Below are positions 41,889 through 46,454 of a DNA stretch of 46,454 bases, one piece after another. The first letter of the stretch is position 1. The number at the start of each line of letters is the position of its first letter. The stretch is from NCBI GenBank assembly GCA_905198865.1, contig CAJKEB010000011.1:1-46454 (forward strand), given 5' to 3'. Under the pieces are notes generated by a model. That model searched no databases, was not told the DNA's origin, and saw only the letters and a program-made list of their open reading frames with translations. The position numbers were made by a program, and so were the translations under genes. Source of the DNA: an uncultured Eubacteriales bacterium. GTDB taxonomy: Bacteria; Bacillota; Clostridia; Monoglobales; Monoglobaceae.

Positions 41889-43061
41889 TTATTGTTTATT
41901 CAGATACGCCACAGCCGCAGAAAGCTGCCCATCCTCTTCAAGCATCAGACTTTCAAGCTTAGTATACTTTGCAAGCTCCATCGGTATAACCTCATCAGGT
42001 TCGATACCCACTTCATGTATACTTACTCCGCTCGGCGTATAATAACTTGCTGTTGTAACCGAAACAATGCTTTCACCGGCGTTGAACACAGTCTGAACTA
42101 TTCCTTTGCCATAGCTCTTTTCACCAATAACATGAGCCAAACCATAATCTTTAAGCGCACCTGTCAAAATTTCGCTCGCCGATGCAGAACCCTGGTTTAT
42201 CAGTACAACCACCGGGATATATCTCTGTTTTCCCTTGGATTTATAGTCTTCACGATTGCCGTTGCGATCAAGAGTATACACAACCGTGTCACCCGACTTA
42301 ACAAAGTTAGAAGCTATATCTACCGCAGCGTCCATGTAACCTCCGGGATTATTTCTTAAATCAATAACGAGTGAATTGATACCTTTATTAATTAACTCTT
42401 CAAGACCCGATTCAAAATCCGGGCTTGTAGTGTCCGTAAACTGCGATATTGAAATATATCCTGTGCGGGTGTCGTCAATCACTTTCGACTCTACAGTCTT
42501 GACATCAATCTGTCGTCTCTCCACGGTCAAATCAACTATCTGACCGCTTTCCGCCTTTAAAACCTGAATATCAACCGTTGTGCCGCTCTGTCCCTTAATA
42601 TTCCTCACAGCTTCGTCCATCTGCTCACCGGTATAAGGCGTTCCCGAAACCATAAGAAGCTTATCCCCGCTCACCAAGCCTGCTTCCTCCGCCGGCGAAC
42701 CTGAGATTGCCGAAACAATAGTTATAGTATTGTCCTCTGTGTTATTTTCGATATATACTCCTATACCCTCAAAGCTTCCGCTTATATCCTCCATATACTC
42801 TTTTGCGTCATCGCCGTATATATAGTTCGTATACGGATCTCCTGTTCCCTGAGCAAAACCCTCAATAGCACTGTCAGCGTAATCAGACGAAGGTACGTCC
42901 TTATAATACATATTCTTTATTGTATTGCAAACAGCCGAAAACCTGAAAAAGTCACCGTAATTCACAAATCCAAACGGGTTTACTATTCCGATTGACACAA
43001 TAGCTGTAACGATTATGAGAATTATTGAACACACAACCAAAACAGATTTTTTAATATACAT
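41889..43061 (-). CDS. S41 carboxyl-terminal processing protease (CtpA/CtpB type)
   Basis: CTPs are membrane-anchored serine proteases that trim envelope or sporulation proteins. The 390-residue protein has one N-terminal helix (about 5-28), a helical bundle, a PDZ domain (about 95-180; GVYIENN, GLVSGDKLL) and the S41 core. The catalytic Ser lies in NQGSASASEI (near 292) and Lys319 in KSYGKG. DLRNNPGG is intact. I chose the start at 43061 because AAGGAG lies 7 nt upstream; eight codons earlier there is no ribosome site. The protease starts 131 bp after the 31-residue protein gene. Confidence 0.93.
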   Translation of the reverse strand: MYIKKSVLVVCSIILIIVTAIVSIGIVNPFGFVNYGDFFRFSAVCNTIKNMYYKDVPSSDYADSAIEGFAQGTGDPYTNYIYGDDAKEYMEDISGSFEGIGVYIENNTEDNTITIVSAISGSPAEEAGLVSGDKLLMVSGTPYTGEQMDEAVRNIKGQSGTTVDIQVLKAESGQIVDLTVERRQIDVKTVESKVIDDTRTGYISISQFTDTTSPDFESGLEELINKGINSLVIDLRNNPGGYMDAAVDIASNFVKSGDTVVYTLDRNGNREDYKSKGKQRYIPVVVLINQGSASASEILTGALKDYGLAHVIGEKSYGKGIVQTVFNAGESIVSVTTASYYTPSGVSIHEVGIEPDEVIPMELAKYTKLESLMLEEDGQLSAAVAYLNKQ

Positions 43062-43192
43062 ATCATGCTCCTTACTTTCATACATAAATATTATAATTCA
43101 TAACATAAAAATATTCCGAATAATTTATTAACTTTATAAAATGTTCAGGAATAAGATTACCCTCCGCAATGTAAATTTAAATCAAGCACGGA

Positions 43193-43288
43193 TCAAATAA
43201 AAAATGAGGCTGTAATGCCGGAACAAATCCCAAGCACAAAAATTGCTGCAATAACTATTGCCGTAATCTTAACCATCTTTCCGCTCAT
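43193..43288 (-). CDS. 31-residue single-helix membrane micropeptide
   Basis: The peptide reads MSGKMVKITAIVIAAIFVLG and ends SGITASFFI. A short basic N-terminus leads straight into one hydrophobic helix. AGGAGG lies 8 nt before the ATG, one of the best ribosome sites in the window, so translation is likely. The size and layout recall other one-helix micropeptides such as Prli42 of Listeria, though sequence similarity is not clear. It lies between the PucR-type regulator and the CTP protease. Confidence 0.68.
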   Translation of the reverse strand: MSGKMVKITAIVIAAIFVLGICSGITASFFI

Positions 43289-43336
43289 GCAAAAACCTCC
43301 TATTTAAAAATCAGATAACTCCGACAAATTATGCAA

Positions 43337-43367
43337 GGGCGACAGACGAAAAATTCGTTTGCCGCCC
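43337..43367 (-). terminator. stem-loop after the PucR-type regulator
   Basis: GGGCG pairs with CGCCC and ACGAA with TTCGT in an interrupted stem around a short A-rich loop. It lies 20 bp after the regulator stop. No strong T run follows, so termination is uncertain. Confidence 0.5.
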
Positions 43368-43386
43368 CAATAATCAAATAAAATTT

Positions 43387-44481
43387 TTATAACCTTGTCG
43401 GTTGTGATGATAGATACTTATTAACCATCATCGCAACTTTAAAGATAATAGCATCATCGAACTCTCTTAGATCAAGCCCTGTAAGCTTCTTAATCTTATC
43501 AAGCCTATATACAAGTGTGTTTCTGTGGACAAACAGCTTTCTCGATGTCTCAGATACATTAAGATTGTTCTCAAAGAACTTTTGTATAGTATATATCGTC
43601 TCGCTGTCTAAAACATTAATCGACTCTTTCTTAAACACTTCGTTGAGGAAAAGTTCACAAAGAGTTGTCGGCAGCTGATAAATCAAACGGCCGATACCGA
43701 GATTATCGTAGCTGATAATATCCTTTTCGGTATCAAACACCTTGCCTACCTCAAGCGCAATCCTTGTTTCTCTGTATGCCTGAGCAAGATCCTGAACACG
43801 TTCCGCAACAGTCGAAATACCTATCAGCGGCGTAATCATAGCTTCGGCGCCAAGTGTGTCAAATATGTTTTGGGCAATAACCAAAATCTCATCTTTAGAC
43901 GGTTCGGTACGGAATTCCTTAATAACAACCGAATCTCTCTCGTCAATTCTGATAACAAAATCATTCGCCTTGTCCGGGAACATATTTGTAAGTATATCAA
44001 GATAACCCTGATCAGTTTCTTCTGCAACTCTGATTAAAAATACTACCCTCGGACATTCAACATTAATATGAAGTTCCTTTGTTCTGTAAAGCACATCACC
44101 CGGAAGAACATTGTCCAGAATAATGTTTTTGACAAAGCTTGCTTTGTCGTACTTTTCATCATAATACTGCTTAATTGTCAAAAAGTTCACAGCAAGGAAA
44201 GAACAAGCGTTTCTGGCAATATCGTCATCACCATCGCAGAAAACGATATACTCGCACTTGCTGAAGGTTTCAATCTTTTTATAGCAAGCGCCGGCAACTG
44301 TCTTCACCTCTCCGGTAGCCGAGAAAACAGTAAAGATATTATCAACGGTATTACCGATTTTATCCTCATCACTGCAAGCGATAATAGTGTCGCTGTCATC
44401 TATAACTCCTAATGTTCTCTGAACCTCTTTTTTTAGTTGTACAAGTGTATTTTGAAATACTCTTCCCTGCACATCTGACAC
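43387..44481 (-). CDS. PucR/CdaR-type transcriptional regulator
   Basis: The 364-residue protein has an N-terminal sensor-like region (about 1-150), a degenerate GGDEF-like middle (about 160-280) and the PucR-family C-terminal HTH (about 305-364). The HTH reads FFENNLNVSETSRKLFVHRN and TLVYRLDKIKKLTGLDL. CdaR controls sugar-acid use and PucR purine use; the ligand here is unknown. Its start is a GTG, and a second GTG three codons on (44472) has better spacing to GGGGG. It diverges from the isomerase-like gene across 347 bp, which makes that gene a candidate target. Confidence 0.88.
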   Translation of the reverse strand: MSDVQGRVFQNTLVQLKKEVQRTLGVIDDSDTIIACSDEDKIGNTVDNIFTVFSATGEVKTVAGACYKKIETFSKCEYIVFCDGDDDIARNACSFLAVNFLTIKQYYDEKYDKASFVKNIILDNVLPGDVLYRTKELHINVECPRVVFLIRVAEETDQGYLDILTNMFPDKANDFVIRIDERDSVVIKEFRTEPSKDEILVIAQNIFDTLGAEAMITPLIGISTVAERVQDLAQAYRETRIALEVGKVFDTEKDIISYDNLGIGRLIYQLPTTLCELFLNEVFKKESINVLDSETIYTIQKFFENNLNVSETSRKLFVHRNTLVYRLDKIKKLTGLDLREFDDAIIFKVAMMVNKYLSSQPTRL

Positions 44482-44692
44482 CCCCTGTAAAATTTAAATT
44501 AGTCCATACCGTTAACATTCTATTATTTGTTATTATAACCTAAAAATTTTGGAAATGCAACACTTTTTGTGTACAATTCACAATTTTGTTACATTTTTTA
44601 TATTCTTATCTTATTATTTCTTATCTTACTTGTCGCATTTATAATAAAACTCAGATAACTATTTAATTTTATTATAAATACCAAAATTCATA

Positions 44693-44721
44693 TTGACGAA
44701 TCCCAAATTTTATATTAAAAT
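44693..44721 (+). promoter_or_regulatory. promoter for the isomerase-family gene
   Basis: TTGACG (44693-44698), a 17-bp spacer and TAAAAT (44716-44721). The leader is about 100 nt and holds a small hairpin (GGCGA/TCGCC, 44783-44796) before GGAGG at 44815. The rest of 44482-44692 is AT-rich with no gene; a regulator-binding site may lie there. Confidence 0.72.
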
Positions 44722-44828
44722 ATACTTGTGAATTTGGAAATTTTATTCACTTCACATATCTCAAAGAAAAAAATATTGAAAAGGCGATTTTTCGCCAAAT
44801 AAAATATATTTATTGGAGGTAACATAAA

Positions 44829-46316
44829 ATGTTTAATAACATTCCAAAAGTTAAACTGGGAGTTGTCGCTGTCAGCCGCGACTGTTTCCCCGAATCTCTT
44901 TCTGTTACGAGAAGAGAGGCTCTTATAAAGGCTTATAAAGAGCAATTCAATGCTGACGATATCTATGAATGCCCGATATGTATCGTTGAAAGTGAAATAC
45001 ATATGAAGCAGGCTCTTGCGGATATCAAGGAACACGGCTGTAACGCTCTGTGCGTTTATCTTGGAAACTTTGGCCCTGAAATTTCAGAAACAATGTTAGC
45101 TCAGCAGTTTGACGGCCCTAAAATGTTCGTTGCTGCCGCTGAGGAAAGCATCGGATGCCTCTCTGACGACAGAGGTGACGCATATTGCGGTATGCTTAAT
45201 GCAAGCTACAATCTTAAACTCAGAGGCGTTAATGCCTATATACCTGAGTATCCTGTAGGCACTGCTGAAGAATGTGCTAAGATGATTAATGAGTTTATAC
45301 CTGTTGCAAGGGCAATAATCGGTCTTAAGGATCTCAAGATTATTTCTTTCGGTCCTCGTCCGCTCAACTTCATGGCTTGTAATGCACCTATCGCACAGCT
45401 TTATAAGCTCGGCGTTGAAATTGAAGAAAACTCGGAACTTGATTTGTTCGAAGCCTTCAATAAGCACGCAGACGATTCAAGAATCCCGGAAGTTGTTGCC
45501 GACATGGAAAAGGAACTTGGCAAGGGTAACATGAAGCCTGAAGTTTTACCGAAGTTAGCTCAGTATGAACTCACACTCCTTGACTGGATCGAAGCTCATA
45601 AGGGTTCAAAGCAGTATGTTGCAATCGCAGGTAAGTGCTGGCCGGCATTCCAGACTCAGTTCGGCTTTGTACCGTGTTACGTAAACAGCCGTCTTACAGG
45701 CAGAGGAATTCCTGTATCTTGCGAGGTTGATATTTATGGCTGTCTGAGTGAGTATATTGGTACATGTGTAAGCGGAGACGCTGTTACACTTCTTGATATC
45801 AACAATTCAGTTCCGGCCGATATGTTCGAGCAGGATATCAAGGGCAAATTTGACTACACACATCACGATACATTCATGGGCTTCCACTGCGGTAACACAT
45901 GCTCTTCAAAGCTTGCCTCTTGCTCAATGAAGTATCAGAAGATTATGGCAAGAAGTCTCCCTGTTGAGGTTACAAACGGAACACTTGAGGGCGATATTGC
46001 TCCTGGAAATATTACTTTCTTCCGTCTCCAGAGCACATCCGACTGCAAGATTAGAGGCTATATAGCTAACGGCGAAGTTCTGCCTGTTGCAACACGTTCA
46101 TTCGGTTCAATCGGTGTATTTGCTATTCCTGAAATGGGACGTTTCTACCGTCACGTACTTATTGAGAAGAACTATCCGCACCACGGTGCAGTTGCATTCG
46201 GCCACCACGGAAAAGCTCTTTATGAAGTATTTAAATATTTGGGCGTTCCGGTTGAAGAAATCGGCTATAATCAGCCTAAGGGCGTAAGATATCCGACCGA
46301 GAATCCTTTTGCATAA
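44829..46316 (+). CDS. L-fucose/L-arabinose isomerase family protein
   Basis: The 495-residue cytoplasmic protein fits the FucI/AraA fold group. It has an N-terminal Rossmann-like region (KLGVVAVSRDCFP), then ALCVYLGNFGPE and MFVAAAEES, GKCWPAFQTQFGFVPC, a metal-site-like SCEVDIYGCLSEY and a C-terminal beta-barrel with HHGAVAFGHHGKALYEV. Such enzymes convert aldoses to ketoses with a divalent metal, but this subgroup also includes members of unknown substrate. No sugar kinase or transporter lies nearby. TTGGAGG is 9 nt before the ATG. It is abundant-looking (strong promoter, ribosome site and terminator). Confidence 0.86.
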   Translation: MFNNIPKVKLGVVAVSRDCFPESLSVTRREALIKAYKEQFNADDIYECPICIVESEIHMKQALADIKEHGCNALCVYLGNFGPEISETMLAQQFDGPKMFVAAAEESIGCLSDDRGDAYCGMLNASYNLKLRGVNAYIPEYPVGTAEECAKMINEFIPVARAIIGLKDLKIISFGPRPLNFMACNAPIAQLYKLGVEIEENSELDLFEAFNKHADDSRIPEVVADMEKELGKGNMKPEVLPKLAQYELTLLDWIEAHKGSKQYVAIAGKCWPAFQTQFGFVPCYVNSRLTGRGIPVSCEVDIYGCLSEYIGTCVSGDAVTLLDINNSVPADMFEQDIKGKFDYTHHDTFMGFHCGNTCSSKLASCSMKYQKIMARSLPVEVTNGTLEGDIAPGNITFFRLQSTSDCKIRGYIANGEVLPVATRSFGSIGVFAIPEMGRFYRHVLIEKNYPHHGAVAFGHHGKALYEVFKYLGVPVEEIGYNQPKGVRYPTENPFA

Positions 46317-46357
46317 TTTGACCGGGCATTTTTACTATCACAGATGATTATTTATAA

Positions 46358-46398
46358 ATGTGCTGCTGCGATTATTAACGCAGCAGCACATTGTTTTT
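46358..46398 (+). terminator. terminator after the isomerase-family gene
   Basis: A perfect 12-bp stem, TGTGCTGCTGCG (46359-46370) with its complement (46379-46390), is followed by TTGTTTTTG. It lies about 40 bp after the stop. Confidence 0.9.
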
Positions 46399-46454
46399 GT
46401 AATATAAATTATAGTTTAACTTAATAAAGCCAGACCCAGTTCCGCTTTTCACAA

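Noticed and set aside
1..46454. tRNA, rRNA, riboswitch and CRISPR arrays anywhere in the window
   Set aside because: By eye I saw no T-arm GTTCRA context with matching acceptor stems, no rRNA blocks and no spaced repeats. A tRNAscan or Rfam run would be decisive.

Overview
The window reads as a chromosomal segment of an anaerobic, low-to-mid GC Clostridia bacterium (Firmicutes). Markers are the SCIFF (six-cysteines) peptide with its radical SAM maturase, a YajC-SecDF block, HemZ, bifunctional Rel, MutS2, RNase M5 and SLH-anchored surface protein. SLH domains point to a monoderm cell with an S-layer-type surface. No rRNA, tRNA, CRISPR array, integrase or intact transposase was seen.

Layout. 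(1) 0.1-3.0 kb, minus: galE, a DUF896 protein and a B12-binding radical SAM protein. (2) 3.1-9.3 kb, minus: yajC, a TIGR04086-type membrane protein, the 47-codon SCIFF peptide gene (8060-8203), its maturase, an HD hydrolase, secD and secF. secDF has its own strong promoter. (3) 9.4-12.1 kb: an iron alcohol dehydrogenase, divergent from an RlmD-type 23S rRNA methyltransferase. (4) 12.03-16.08 kb: an accessory block bounded by two imperfect 43-bp copies of the 3' end of rlmD. Inside are a decayed CPBP protease, an SDR, a CDP-alcohol phosphatidyltransferase, remnants of GH42 and GH78 glycosidases, the tail of an SRA-like/DUF3427-type protein and a NUDIX hydrolase. This looks like the scar of an integrated element. 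(5) 16.2-17.5 kb: a small conserved protein, a GNAT and YjbQ. (6) 17.5-29.8 kb, minus: SDR, RluA-type pseudouridine synthase, HemZ (short N-terminus), MBL hydrolase, a secreted GH26-like/SLH protein, Rel, RecJ and MutS2. (7) 29.9-33.3 kb, plus: RNase M5 from an apparently leaderless promoter, an M20 amidohydrolase, a DUF6873 protein and a YtxC-like protein. (8) 33.3-38.7 kb, minus: an anchored protein, an HD-GYP protein, an XRE-desulfoferrodoxin-methyltransferase fusion, and a decaying stretch with an internally deleted racemase and a frameshifted membrane protein. (9) 39.1-46.4 kb: greA-lysS, an unknown protein, a CtpA-type protease, a 31-residue single-helix protein, a PucR/CdaR-type regulator and, divergently, an L-fucose/arabinose isomerase-family protein.

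How it works together. Most genes are housekeeping: protein export, rRNA maturation and modification, stringent response, DNA repair and transcript cleavage. The SCIFF peptide sits inside the Sec gene block, which fits a modified peptide linked to export. The most unusual items are the triple-domain fusion at 35.6-37.0 kb, the rlmD-tail repeats around the 4-kb accessory block, and the rnmV promoter that places transcription start on the ATG. Several real genes are very short: SCIFF, a Cys-rich 56-mer and a 31-residue membrane peptide.
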